Origin: Natranaeroarchaeum sp042663585
GTDB taxonomy: Archaea; Halobacteriota; Halobacteria; Halobacteriales; Natronoarchaeaceae
DNA length: 64,000 nt
Direction: 5' to 3'
Assembly: GCF_042663585.1 (NCBI RefSeq)
Contig: NZ_JBHTAN010000006.1
Location: 124,001-188,000 of the forward strand
Translations under genes and position numbers: made by a program
Part shown: in pieces, positions 1 to 8,205 of the stretch
How positions within the stretch are numbered: the first letter of the stretch is position 1
Layout of the letters: each line of letters starts with the position of its first letter
Notes under the pieces: model-generated
Database searches by the model: none
Told to the model about the DNA's origin: nothing
The model's input: the letters and a program-made list of their open reading frames with translations, nothing else

Positions 1-90
1 GCAGAGACACGACCGCTTTCGAAGACGAAAAGTCACGTCGTCGTCGAGCAGGTTGCCGTCGAGGCAGCCGCGACGACGGGGGGGCAGTAA
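1..90 (+). CDS. rps17: 30S ribosomal protein S17 (C-terminal end only)
   Basis: Only the last 29 codons are in the window. Reading from base 1 gives a tail with RPLSKTKSHVVVEQV, the conserved C-terminal stretch of archaeal S17 (uS17), and the frame ends at a TAA at 88-90. S17 is a primary 16S rRNA-binding protein of the small subunit. L14 starts 2 bases later, which is the expected order in the archaeal spc operon and supports the call. The upstream part and start codon are outside the window. Confidence 0.9.
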   Translation, partial: AETRPLSKTKSHVVVEQVAVEAAATTGGQ

Positions 91-92
91 CG

Positions 93-491
93 ATGGAAGC
101 GATGAAAGCTGACGTGACCCAGGGCCTGGAGAAAGGATCCCTGATCACGTGTGCCGACAACACTGGCGCGCGTGAACTCAGAGTCATCAGCGTTGCCGGC
201 TACTCGGGGACGAAGAACCGTCACCCGAAAGCCGGCATCGGCGACAAGATCACCGTCTCGGTTACCAAGGGGACGCCCGAAATGCGTCGCCAGGTCATCG
301 AAGCGGTAATCATCCGCCAGCGAAAGCCCATCCGCCGCCCCGACGGTACGCGCCTCAAGTTCGAGGACAACGCGGCCGTCGTCATCGACGAGAACGAAGA
401 ACCGCGCGGGACCGAGATCAAGGGTCCCATCGCGCGGGAAGTCGCAGAGCGGTTCGGAAGTATCGCAAGCACGGCTACGATGATTGTATAG
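93..491 (+). CDS. rpl14: 50S ribosomal protein L14
   Basis: The 132-residue protein is full length for archaeal L14 (uL14). It carries the family core ITCADNTGARELRV near residues 18-31 and ends in the typical ATATMIV tail. L14 sits at the subunit interface of the large subunit. It follows S17 by 2 bases and precedes L24 by 1 base, so it is translated from the same polycistronic message. A second ATG at codon 4 (position 102) is an alternative start; the first is kept because it lies directly behind the S17 stop. Confidence 0.97.
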   Translation: MEAMKADVTQGLEKGSLITCADNTGARELRVISVAGYSGTKNRHPKAGIGDKITVSVTKGTPEMRRQVIEAVIIRQRKPIRRPDGTRLKFEDNAAVVIDENEEPRGTEIKGPIAREVAERFGSIASTATMIV

Positions 492-492
492 C

Positions 493-849
493 ATGTCACG
501 ACAACCACGCAAACAACGAAAGGAAACGGAGAACGCCTCCCTGCACGAACAGCACAAGTTCGTGCATACGACGCTCTCTTCGGAGCTCCGCGAGGAGTAC
601 GACACCCGACGCGTCCGCGTCAACGCGGGCGACACCGTCGAGGTCATGCGAGGCGATTTCGCTGGCGAAGAAGGCGAAGTCGTTCACGTCGACCTCAAAG
701 ATTCCGTCGTACACGTCGAGGACGTCACGGTCGAAACCGCTGACGGCGAAGAGGTTCCGCGGCCGCTGGACGCCAGCAACCTGCGGGTCATCGACCTCGA
801 CCTCTCCGACGACCGTCGCGAGGAGCGTCTCCAGGGTGATACCCAATGA
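493..849 (+). CDS. rpl24: 50S ribosomal protein L24
   Basis: This 118-residue protein matches archaeal L24 (uL24). Residues about 38-75 form the KOW motif, with VNAGDTVEVMRGDFAGEEGEV, preceded by a basic N-terminus rich in Arg and Lys. L24 binds 23S rRNA and is an assembly initiator of the large subunit. The frame could start three codons earlier, but the ATG at 493 gives the conserved MSRQPRKQRK start. Its stop overlaps the start of S4e by 4 bases (ATGA), consistent with translational coupling. Confidence 0.96.
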   Translation: MSRQPRKQRKETENASLHEQHKFVHTTLSSELREEYDTRRVRVNAGDTVEVMRGDFAGEEGEVVHVDLKDSVVHVEDVTVETADGEEVPRPLDASNLRVIDLDLSDDRREERLQGDTQ

Positions 850-1592
850 CGAACCACCAGAAACGACTATCTGCACCGAACTCCTGGCCGGTCGAACGCA
901 AGACGGAGAAGTTCACGGTCAAGGCCGACGACGGACCGCACGGCGACGCGGGCGTTCCGCTCGTCGTCCTGCTCCGCGACGTGCTCGGCTACGCCGACTC
1001 CAAGAAGGAGGTACGGTACGCGCTCGAATCAGGGAACGTCCGCATCAACGGCGACGAGATACGCGATTACCGCCGTCCCGTCGGGATGTTCGACATCCTC
1101 GAGTTCTCCGAGCGCGAAGAGTACTACCGCGTCTTCCCCGACGAGGGAGGCCGCCTCGCACTCACCGGGATCGACGCCGACGCCGCGGGCAGCAAGCTCG
1201 GCAAGATCGTCGGCAAGCGCCAGGTCGCTGGCGGCGAGACGCAGATCAACCTCCACGACGGGCAGAACGTGCTCGTCGAGGACGCGAGCGACTACAGCGG
1301 GGACGACTCGCTGGTCGTCGACAACGAGACTGACGAGATCGTCGCACACTTCCCGTACGTGGAAGGTGCACTCGTGACCGCTGTCAGCGGACAGCACGCC
1401 GGCGACATCGGCGAGGTCGAATCGATCGAAGTGACGCCCGGCAGCGGCGACAACCGCGTCGTCGTCGAGGGCGTCGCCGGAAGCGACGCCTTCGAGACGA
1501 TCGAAGAGTACGTCGTCGTCATCGACGAGAACTTCGTTGAGGGCGGACTGGAAGACGAATCGGCTGACGAAGAGGTGGACGACGATGAGTGA
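846..1592 (+). CDS. rps4e: 30S ribosomal protein S4e
   Basis: The 248-residue product has the archaeal/eukaryotic S4e (eS4) layout. The N-terminus reads NHQKRLSAPNSWPVERK, then comes an S4-type RNA-binding region (about 42-105), a central S4e domain, a KOW-like segment (about 177-210) and a very acidic tail ending EEVDDDE. The acidic tail is a halophilic adaptation. The start overlaps the L24 stop and the stop overlaps the L5 start, so it is embedded in the spc operon. It has no bacterial counterpart, which helps place the organism in Archaea. Confidence 0.97.
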   Translation: MTNHQKRLSAPNSWPVERKTEKFTVKADDGPHGDAGVPLVVLLRDVLGYADSKKEVRYALESGNVRINGDEIRDYRRPVGMFDILEFSEREEYYRVFPDEGGRLALTGIDADAAGSKLGKIVGKRQVAGGETQINLHDGQNVLVEDASDYSGDDSLVVDNETDEIVAHFPYVEGALVTAVSGQHAGDIGEVESIEVTPGSGDNRVVVEGVAGSDAFETIEEYVVVIDENFVEGGLEDESADEEVDDDE

Positions 1593-2109
1593 AGCCGAAG
1601 CCGACTTCCACGAGATGCGCGAGCCACAGGTCGAGAAGGTCGTCGTCCACATGGGCGTCGGGCAGGGTGGCCGCGAACTCGCCAACGCCGAGGAGATCCT
1701 CGAAACGGTCACCGGACACCAGAGCGTCCGGACGCAGGCCAAAGCGACCAAACCCGAGTTCGGGATCCGCCAGGGCGATCCGATCGGTACGAAGGTCACC
1801 CTTCGCGCCGACGATGCCCACGAGTTCCTGGAGACCGCGCTGCCGCTCGCCGATATCTCGGCGACGCAGTTCGACGATACCGGGAACTTCAGTTTCGGGA
1901 TCGAAGAACACACCGACTTCCCGAGCCAGGAGTACGATCCGAGCATCGGGATCTTCGGACTTGACGTCACGGTCAATCTCGTGCGTCCCGGCTACCGCGT
2001 CGCCCAGCGAAAGAAGGCGACCCGGTCGATCCCCTCGAACCACCGACTCGACCCCGACGATGCAGTCGCGTTCGTCGGGTCGACCTTCGACGTGGAGGTA
2101 GAACAATGA
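1585..2109 (+). CDS. rpl5: 50S ribosomal protein L5
   Basis: The protein is 174 residues. It shows the L5 (uL5) signature from MREPQVEKVVVHMGVGQGG at the N-terminus to YRVAQRKK near residue 145. L5 binds 5S rRNA in the central protuberance together with L18. The open frame extends upstream, but the ATG at 1585 gives the family N-terminus and overlaps the S4e stop by 8 bases. The end overlaps S14 by an ATGA junction. Confidence 0.97.
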   Translation: MSEAEADFHEMREPQVEKVVVHMGVGQGGRELANAEEILETVTGHQSVRTQAKATKPEFGIRQGDPIGTKVTLRADDAHEFLETALPLADISATQFDDTGNFSFGIEEHTDFPSQEYDPSIGIFGLDVTVNLVRPGYRVAQRKKATRSIPSNHRLDPDDAVAFVGSTFDVEVEQ

Positions 2110-2282
2110 GCGAAAGTGACAACGAGCAGACGGGCGAGCACGCCACGAAGCGCACCGGCCAGCTAGAGGAGTGCCAGCGCTGTGGCCGCAAGCAAGGTCT
2201 CGTCGGGAAGTACAACATCTGGCTGTGCCGACAGTGCTTCCGAGAGATTGCCCGAGATATGGGATTCAGGAAGTACCGATAA
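2106..2282 (+). CDS. rps14: 30S ribosomal protein S14 (zinc-binding type)
   Basis: This short gene encodes 58 residues. It begins MSESDNEQTGEH and contains CQRCGRKQG and later LCRQCFREIARDMGFRKYR, giving two CxxC pairs that bind zinc. This is the C+ form of S14 (uS14) that is usual in archaea. The 11 or so extra acidic residues at the N-terminus are typical of halophiles. It overlaps the L5 stop by 4 bases and is followed 1 base later by S8. Confidence 0.96.
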   Translation: MSESDNEQTGEHATKRTGQLEECQRCGRKQGLVGKYNIWLCRQCFREIARDMGFRKYR

Positions 2283-2283
2283 T

Positions 2284-2676
2284 ATGACGGCAAACGATCC
2301 GCTCAGTAACGCCCTCTCGGGGATCAGTAACGCCGAGAGTGTGGGTCATCTTACCCACGAGGTATCGCCCGCCTCGAACGAGATCGGTCAGGTGCTCGAG
2401 GTCTTCTACGACCGCGGGTACGTCGACGGCTTCGAGTTCGTCGACGACGGCCGATCCGGACAGTTCGAGGTCGAATTAAAAGGTGCCATCAACGAGTGTG
2501 GCCCCGTCAAGCCCCGCTATGCGGCGGGCGCTGACGAGTTCGAGAAGTGGGAGAAGCGGTTCCTCCCCGCTCGGGACTACGGGACGCTCGTTGTTACGAC
2601 CAGTCACGGCATCATGAGCCACTACGAGGCCCGCGATCAGGGCATCGGTGGTCAGGTCATCGCGTACGTGTACTAA
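2284..2676 (+). CDS. rps8: 30S ribosomal protein S8
   Basis: The 130-residue protein is full-length archaeal S8 (uS8). The start MTANDPLSNALSGISNAE and the C-terminal TTSHGIMSHYEARDQGIGGQ block are characteristic. S8 binds helix 21 of 16S rRNA. The frame is open further upstream over S14, but the ATG at 2284 directly follows the S14 stop and gives the family N-terminus. The stop overlaps the first base of the L6 start codon. Confidence 0.97.
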   Translation: MTANDPLSNALSGISNAESVGHLTHEVSPASNEIGQVLEVFYDRGYVDGFEFVDDGRSGQFEVELKGAINECGPVKPRYAAGADEFEKWEKRFLPARDYGTLVVTTSHGIMSHYEARDQGIGGQVIAYVY

Positions 2677-3212
2677 TGACGAGAGTAGCAATCGAACTAC
2701 CGGACGAAGTCAGCGCAGAGGTCGACCACCTCGAACTGACAATCGAAGGACCGAACGGCAGCGTCACACGACGCCTCTGGTACCCCGACGTGACCGTCGA
2801 GGTAGCAGACGACGAAGTCGTCATCGAGACTGACGCCGAGGACGCGAACACGCTCTCGACGGTTGGCACGTTTGAAAGCCACGTCGAGAACATGGTTCAC
2901 GGCGTGCAGGACGGCTGGGAGTACAACATGGAGGTCTTCTACTCTCACTTCCCGATGCAGGTTCGGGTCGAAGACGGCGACGTCGTCATCGAGAACTTCC
3001 TCGGCGAGAAAGCGCCCCGACGAACGTCGATTCACGGGGACACCGAGGTCGACGTCGACGAAGAACTCGTGACGATCAGCGGCCCCGACAAGGAGGCCGT
3101 GGGTCAGACAGCTGCCGATATCGAACAGCTAACCCGGGTTTCGGGGAAGGACGTTCGCGTCTTCCAGGACGGCGTCTACATCACCCAGAAGCCCAGCAAA
3201 GGAGGTGCCTGA
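2676..3212 (+). CDS. rpl6: 50S ribosomal protein L6
   Basis: The 178-residue product is archaeal L6 (uL6), built from two similar alpha/beta domains. The N-terminal domain includes LELTIEGPNGSVTR, and the C-terminal part includes VRVFQDGVYITQKP. L6 lies near the sarcin-ricin loop and the factor-binding site. The ATG at 2676 overlaps the S8 stop, and the very acidic composition is halophilic. L32e follows after a 3-base gap. Confidence 0.97.
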   Translation: MTRVAIELPDEVSAEVDHLELTIEGPNGSVTRRLWYPDVTVEVADDEVVIETDAEDANTLSTVGTFESHVENMVHGVQDGWEYNMEVFYSHFPMQVRVEDGDVVIENFLGEKAPRRTSIHGDTEVDVDEELVTISGPDKEAVGQTAADIEQLTRVSGKDVRVFQDGVYITQKPSKGGA

Positions 3213-3215
3213 TAG

Positions 3216-3920
3216 ATGGCAGACGAACTCGAAGAACTCGAAGACATCAGCGGTGTCGGCGCGAGTAAAGCCGAAGCGCTGCGCGAATTCGGTATCACGT
3301 CCATCGAGGACGTCAAAGGCGCCAGTCAGGACGACCTGTCGGAAGTCGACGGGATCGGTAACGCGCTCGCTGCGCGTATCAAAGCTGACGTTGGCGACCT
3401 CGAAGTCGACGAGGAGGCCGAAGCGGAGGCCGAAATCGAAGACGAAGAGGCCGAAGAAGAAGTCGAGGAGGACGTCGAGACGGAGCTCCAGCCCCGCGGG
3501 CTGGCCGACAAGACGCCCGACCTCAGCGACGAAGAAGCGCGCCTGATCGCCGAGCGACGGTCGGCGAGCAAGCCCGCGTTCAAGTCGCAGGACTACCACA
3601 AGAAAAAGCGGATTCCCGAATCCTGGCGCGAGCCACGCGGCGCACTCTCGAAGCAGCGCCGCGGCATCAAGGGCAAGGGCGCATCGGTCGAGGCGGGCTA
3701 CCGCTCGCCGGAAGCCGTTCGCGGAAAGCATCCGAGCGGTTTCGAGGAAGTCCGCATCCACAACGCGGACGGCCTCGAAGGCGTCGACGGTGACCACGAG
3801 GCAGTCCGTATCGCCTCGACGGTCGGCGCTCGCAAGCGCGAGCGTATCGAAGACCTTGCAGAGGAACAGGGCGTTCGCGTCCTGAACCCCACCTACGTCG
3901 AAGTGGAGGTCGAGCAATGA
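3216..3920 (+). CDS. rpl32e: 50S ribosomal protein L32e with N-terminal helix-hairpin-helix extension
   Basis: The 234-residue protein is nearly twice the usual L32e (eL32) length. Residues about 1-60 form a helix-hairpin-helix-like segment (ISGVGASKAEALREFGITS, then VDGIGNALAARI). Residues about 62-95 are almost all Glu/Asp. The L32e domain proper occupies about 105-234, with the basic stretch KKKRIPESWREPRGALSKQRRG. This extension is a known haloarchaeal variation. It overlaps L19e by an ATGA junction. Confidence 0.96.
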   Translation: MADELEELEDISGVGASKAEALREFGITSIEDVKGASQDDLSEVDGIGNALAARIKADVGDLEVDEEAEAEAEIEDEEAEEEVEEDVETELQPRGLADKTPDLSDEEARLIAERRSASKPAFKSQDYHKKKRIPESWREPRGALSKQRRGIKGKGASVEAGYRSPEAVRGKHPSGFEEVRIHNADGLEGVDGDHEAVRIASTVGARKRERIEDLAEEQGVRVLNPTYVEVEVEQ

Positions 3921-4387
3921 CGGACCTGAAAGCACAGAAACGGCTCGCAGCGGACGTCCTCGACGTCGGACAGAACCGCGTCTGGTTCGACCCCGAGGCC
4001 CAGGACGAACTCGTCGACGCGATTACGCGCGACGACATCCGCGAACTCGTCGAACAGGGCACCATCACGGCAAAAGAGAAGAAAGGCAACTCCCGCGGCC
4101 GCGCTCGCGAACGCGCGGACAAGCGCGCCTACGGCCACCAGAAGGGCCCGGGCAAGCGAAAAGGGAAAGCCGGTGCTCGAGAGAACCAGAAAGACGAGTG
4201 GGCGGCGAAGGTTCGAGCCCAGCGACAGCTGCTCCGCGATCTCCGCGACGACGGGACCATCGACCCCGGTCAGTACCGGGAGCTGTACAACAAGTCCCGC
4301 GGTGGCGAGTTCCGCGACGTAGCGCGACTGGTGAACTACATCGAAAACAACTACGGCGTCGACGTCGACGCCGAAGGTGATCAGTAA
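3917..4387 (+). CDS. rpl19e: 50S ribosomal protein L19e
   Basis: The product has 156 residues. The N-terminus MTDLKAQKRLAADVLDVGQNRVWFDP and the basic segment RGRARERADKRAYGHQKGPGKRKGKAGA (about residues 57-84) define archaeal/eukaryotic L19e (eL19). There is no bacterial homologue of this family. The start overlaps L32e by 4 bases and its final base is the first base of the L18 start codon, so coupling to both neighbours is likely. Confidence 0.97.
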   Translation: MTDLKAQKRLAADVLDVGQNRVWFDPEAQDELVDAITRDDIRELVEQGTITAKEKKGNSRGRARERADKRAYGHQKGPGKRKGKAGARENQKDEWAAKVRAQRQLLRDLRDDGTIDPGQYRELYNKSRGGEFRDVARLVNYIENNYGVDVDAEGDQ

Positions 4388-4938
4388 TGGCAACTGGACC
4401 ACGATACAAGGTGCCGATGCGGCGCCGCCGTGAAGTTCGGACCGATTACCATCAGAGGTTGCGCCTACTCAAATCCGGCAAACCACGTCTGGTCGCTCGA
4501 AAGAGCAACAAACACGTGACGGCGCAGCTGATCGTTCCGGGTACTGACGGCGACGAGACGATTGCGAGCGCACACTCCAGCGATCTGGCCGAGTACGGCT
4601 GGGAAGCCCCAACGGGCAACCTCCCTGCGGCGTACTTGACTGGACTGCTCGCTGGCCAACGCGCGCTTGCGAACGACACCGAGCAAGCGGTGCTCGACAT
4701 CGGCCTTAATACGGCGACAGAAGAGAGTAAAGTATTCGCAGTGCAGGAAGGAGCGATCGACGCGGGCATCGAAATCCCGCACAACGACAGCGTCCTTCCG
4801 GACTGGGAGCGTGACCGCGGCGAGCATATCGCCGAGTACGCCGAACAGCTCGACGAGCCGCTGTACAGCGGCGAGTTCGACGCCACAGACCTACCCGAGC
4901 ACTTCGATACGGTGCGAGAGGAGATCCTCGAACAATGA
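4387..4938 (+). CDS. rpl18: 50S ribosomal protein L18
   Basis: The 183-residue protein is archaeal L18 (uL18), a 5S rRNA-binding protein of the central protuberance. Its N-terminus MATGPRYKVPMRRRREVRTDYHQRLRLLKSGKPRLVARKS is basic, and the rest is acidic. The internal AYLTGLLAGQRAL motif (about residues 80-92) is family-typical. It is fused by start/stop overlap to L19e upstream and by ATGA to S5 downstream. Confidence 0.97.
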   Translation: MATGPRYKVPMRRRREVRTDYHQRLRLLKSGKPRLVARKSNKHVTAQLIVPGTDGDETIASAHSSDLAEYGWEAPTGNLPAAYLTGLLAGQRALANDTEQAVLDIGLNTATEESKVFAVQEGAIDAGIEIPHNDSVLPDWERDRGEHIAEYAEQLDEPLYSGEFDATDLPEHFDTVREEILEQ

Positions 4939-5582
4939 GCGGAAACAACTACAATGGCGGCTGGGAGCCGGTAACCCGGCTCGGTCGAAAGGTACAGGAG
5001 GGCGACATCGACACGATGGAAGACGCCCTCAACTCCGGACTCCCGCTGAAGGAGGCCGAAGTCGTCGACCAGCTCCTCCCGGGGCTGGAAGACGAAGTAC
5101 TCGACATCAACATGGTGCAGCGGATGACTGACTCGGGTCGCCGAGTCAAGTTCCGCTGTGTCGTCGCAATCGGTAACCGCGACGGCTACGTCGGCTACGC
5201 CGAAGGGCGCGACGACCAGGTCGGTGCAGCGATCCAGAAGGCGATCGACATCGCCAAACTGAACATCATCGACGTGCCCCGCGGCAGCGGCTCCTGGGAG
5301 GACCGCGCCGGTGGGAACCACTCGCTCGCCCGCAAGGCAACTGGCAAGGCAGGCAGCGTGAAAGTCGAAGTCAAGCCCGCACCGAAAGGGCTCGGCCTCG
5401 CCGCAGCGGAGACGCCGCGGAAGGTCCTGGAGCTCGCCGGTGTGGAGGACGCCTGGACGAAGAGCCACGGCAACACCCGGACGACGGTGAACTTCGCGAA
5501 AGCGACCTACAACGCACTGCGTAACGCAGCCGAGTCGCGCGTGCCGGAGTACACCCGAGAACAGCGTGAGGTAGTCGAATGA
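4935..5582 (+). CDS. rps5: 30S ribosomal protein S5
   Basis: The 215-residue protein is archaeal S5 (uS5). The double-stranded RNA-binding domain lies in about residues 55-120, including GRRVKFRCVVAIGNRDGYVGYAEG. The C-terminal domain contains PRGSGSWE and PKGLGLAAAETPRKVLELAGVEDAW. S5 contributes to decoding accuracy. Both ends overlap neighbours by 4 bases (ATGA). Confidence 0.97.
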   Translation: MSGNNYNGGWEPVTRLGRKVQEGDIDTMEDALNSGLPLKEAEVVDQLLPGLEDEVLDINMVQRMTDSGRRVKFRCVVAIGNRDGYVGYAEGRDDQVGAAIQKAIDIAKLNIIDVPRGSGSWEDRAGGNHSLARKATGKAGSVKVEVKPAPKGLGLAAAETPRKVLELAGVEDAWTKSHGNTRTTVNFAKATYNALRNAAESRVPEYTREQREVVE

Positions 5583-6046
5583 CGCAAGCGATCATCCAAC
5601 TCCGCGGTGAGGTCAACATGAACGGCGACGTGCGAGACACCATGGAGATGCTGAATCTCCACGGCGTCAACCACTGTACGCTCGTTCCCGAGACCGACAC
5701 CTACCGCGGCATGATCACGAAGGTCCACGACCACGTCGCACACGGCGAGCCGAGCCACGACGTCGTCGAGGAGCTAATCCGTCTCCGCGCCGAGCCCCTC
5801 GAAGGCAGCGCGGACATCGACGACGAGTGGGTGGCGGACAACACCGACTACGACGACGTGACGGCACTCACCGAGGCGCTACTGGACGAGGAGACGAAGC
5901 TGCGAGACGAGGGCCTCTCACCGGTCCTCCGTCTGCACCCCCCACGCGGTGGTCACGAGGGCATCAAGCACCCGACCAAAGAGGGCGGCCAGCTCGGAAA
6001 ACACGACAGCGAGGAGCTCGACGCACTCCTCACCGCAATGCGATAG
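5579..6046 (+). CDS. rpl30: 50S ribosomal protein L30
   Basis: The 155-residue archaeal L30 (uL30) has an N-terminal RNP-like domain, seen as IIQLRGEVNMNGDVRDTMEMLNLHGVNHC. It also has the long C-terminal extension found in archaea and eukaryotes (L7 in eukaryotes), including LRLHPPRGGHEGIKHPTKEGGQLG. It overlaps S5 by 4 bases and is followed by L15 after 4 bases. Confidence 0.97.
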   Translation: MTQAIIQLRGEVNMNGDVRDTMEMLNLHGVNHCTLVPETDTYRGMITKVHDHVAHGEPSHDVVEELIRLRAEPLEGSADIDDEWVADNTDYDDVTALTEALLDEETKLRDEGLSPVLRLHPPRGGHEGIKHPTKEGGQLGKHDSEELDALLTAMR

Positions 6047-6050
6047 AACA

Positions 6051-6548
6051 ATGACTAGTAAGAAACGACGTCAGCGCGGCTCGCGTACCCACAGCGGCGG
6101 TTCTCACAAGAACCGACGCGGAGCCGGCCACCGCGGCGGCCGGGGCGCAGCCGGGCGTGACAAACACGAGTTCCACAACTACGAACCGCTCGGCAAGCAC
6201 GGCTTCACACCGCCGGAATCGACGCAGGACGAGATCCTGACGATCGACGTCCAGAAGCTCGACGAGGACGCCACGCTGTTCGTGGCCGACGACGTCGCCG
6301 AGGAAGTCGACGGCGGCTACCGTATCGACGTCCGCGATATCGTCGAGGACGGCTACGAAGTCGACGCGGTCAAGGTACTGGGAGGCGGACAGGTTCGGAA
6401 TCAGCTCGAAATCGTTGCTGACGCCTTCTCCGCGAGCGCTCGCGCGCTCATCGAGGAGGAGGGTGGCGACGCAGTCCTCTCGGAACGCGGAGAGGAAGAC
6501 GAGGACGAACCACAAGACGTATCCCAGACTGACGAAGACGGGGAATAA
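6051..6548 (+). CDS. rpl15: 50S ribosomal protein L15
   Basis: The 165-residue protein is archaeal L15 (uL15). The Gly/Arg-rich N-terminus, RRQRGSRTHSGGSHKNRRGAGHRGGRG, threads into the large subunit. The C-terminal globular domain includes VDAVKVLGGGQVRNQLEIVADAFSASA. An acidic tail of about 20 residues ends it. The frame is open further upstream inside L30, but the ATG at 6051 gives the conserved MTSKKRRQRG start. SecY begins 3 bases after the stop, the arrangement seen in most archaea. Confidence 0.96.
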   Translation: MTSKKRRQRGSRTHSGGSHKNRRGAGHRGGRGAAGRDKHEFHNYEPLGKHGFTPPESTQDEILTIDVQKLDEDATLFVADDVAEEVDGGYRIDVRDIVEDGYEVDAVKVLGGGQVRNQLEIVADAFSASARALIEEEGGDAVLSERGEEDEDEPQDVSQTDEDGE

Positions 6549-6551
6549 GAC

Positions 6552-8009
6552 ATGGGATGGAAGGAGGCTGCTGAACCGGTCCTAACGCGGATGCCGACAG
6601 TCCGCAGACCGACTAGCCACGTGCCGTTCAAGCGAAAGCTACTGTGGTCCGGCGGAGTACTGATGCTGTACTTCTTCCTGACGAACATCGTGCTGTGGGG
6701 TCTTCCTCGGGGAGGAGAAGGAGCCGACGCGTTCGGCCAGTTCGGATCCATTCTCGCTGTCCAGCAGGGCACCCTGATGCAGGTCGGGATCGCCCCGATC
6801 GTCACTGCGAGTATCGTCTTGCAGCTACTCGGCGGCGCGAATCTGCTCGGACTGGATACGGACGACCCGCGGGATCAGGTGCTCTATCAGGGGCTCCAGA
6901 AACTGCTGGTCGTCGTGATGACGGTGCTGATGGCGATCCCGCTCGTCTGGGCAGGGTTCCTTCAGGCCAGTCCGGAAGTCGCTAACGCGATCGGGGTCCC
7001 GCTGGAAGGTGTGCGCGCACTGCTGTTCGCGCAGATCGTCCTCGGCGGCATCCTCATCCTATACATGGACGAGATCGTCTCCAAGTGGGGCGTCGGTAGC
7101 GGTGTTGGCCTGTTCATTATTGCAGGCGTCAGCCAGAAGCTCGTCGCCGGGTTCCTCAGCCCCGGTTCAGGCGGCTTCATTCCGACGTGGATCAACATCG
7201 CGCTCGGCCGTGAGGGGCCGACCGGTTCGCTGATCGGCGGCGACGGTCTCAACTTCCTGATCTTCGGTCAGGGACAGATCCTCGCGCTGCTCACGACACT
7301 GCTGATCTTTGGGATCGTCGTGTACGCAGAGAGCGTTCGGGTCGAGATCCCGCTGAGTCACAGTCGCGTCAAGGGCGCGCGTGGACGCTTCCCCGTGAAG
7401 CTCATCTACGCCAGCGTCCTGCCGATGATCCTCGTTCGGGCGCTGCAGGCGAACCTGCAGTTCGTCGGACGGATCATCGACCGGACGGCGAGTATGCCGG
7501 CGTGGCTCGGGGTCTACGACGCTAACGGACAGCCCGTACAGGGGTTCTTCTACTACGTCGCCCCCATCTACAGCCCGGAAGACTGGATGTGGTGGACGGA
7601 GGCCGTCGCACAGGCTCCCGCAAACATCATGATCCGCGTGGGCGTCGACCTGTTCGTGATGATCGTCGGCGGGGCGATCTTCGCGATCTTCTGGGTCGAA
7701 ACCACGGACATGGGCCCGGAATCGACCGCGAAACAGATCCAGAACTCCGGGATGCAGATCCCCGGGTTCCGCCAGAACGTGGGCGTCGTCGAGAAGGTCA
7801 TGGAGCGGTACATCCCGCAAGTGACCGTTATCGGCGGTGCACTCGTCGGAATCCTTGCGGTCGGCGCGAACATGCTCGGCACCATCGGTGAAGTCACCGG
7901 AACGGGGCTGCTGCTGACGGTCTCTATCACGTACAAACTGTACGAGGAGATCGCCGAGGAGCAACTCATGGAGATGCACCCGATGATGCGGAACATGTTC
8001 GGGAAGTAA
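6552..8009 (+). CDS. secY: preprotein translocase subunit SecY
   Basis: SecY is the pore subunit of the SecYEG/Sec61 channel in the cytoplasmic membrane. The protein has 485 residues with about ten hydrophobic segments, the first starting near residue 30 (LLWSGGVLMLYFFLTNIVLW). A short plug-like helix follows at about 55-70, and the cytoplasmic loop LSHSRVKGARGRFPVKLIY lies around 263-281. The start MGWKEAAEPVLTRMPTVRRP is the archaeal SecY N-terminus. It is the last gene of the spc superoperon here; the 196 bases after it contain no gene. Confidence 0.97.
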   Translation: MGWKEAAEPVLTRMPTVRRPTSHVPFKRKLLWSGGVLMLYFFLTNIVLWGLPRGGEGADAFGQFGSILAVQQGTLMQVGIAPIVTASIVLQLLGGANLLGLDTDDPRDQVLYQGLQKLLVVVMTVLMAIPLVWAGFLQASPEVANAIGVPLEGVRALLFAQIVLGGILILYMDEIVSKWGVGSGVGLFIIAGVSQKLVAGFLSPGSGGFIPTWINIALGREGPTGSLIGGDGLNFLIFGQGQILALLTTLLIFGIVVYAESVRVEIPLSHSRVKGARGRFPVKLIYASVLPMILVRALQANLQFVGRIIDRTASMPAWLGVYDANGQPVQGFFYYVAPIYSPEDWMWWTEAVAQAPANIMIRVGVDLFVMIVGGAIFAIFWVETTDMGPESTAKQIQNSGMQIPGFRQNVGVVEKVMERYIPQVTVIGGALVGILAVGANMLGTIGEVTGTGLLLTVSITYKLYEEIAEEQLMEMHPMMRNMFGK

Positions 8010-8205
8010 GCGAGCAGTCCGCAACACCATTTCTTGCGCGGAATACCGCCGAGAGCCACGGACGATCAGCAGTGCGTACGCACGACGAACGGAGTCGGCC
8101 GGCAGCGAGTACCCCGTGCCGACACAAAGGACTAATAGATATCCTCCGGAAGCAAAACCCAATGGTCCCACAGAGCCTCGTCCCATACCTGAGGGTGGAC
8201 TACCC

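Noticed and set aside
4452..5468. Minus-strand frame of 338 codons across L18 and S5
   Set aside because: Overlaps two certain ribosomal protein genes and has no family similarity.
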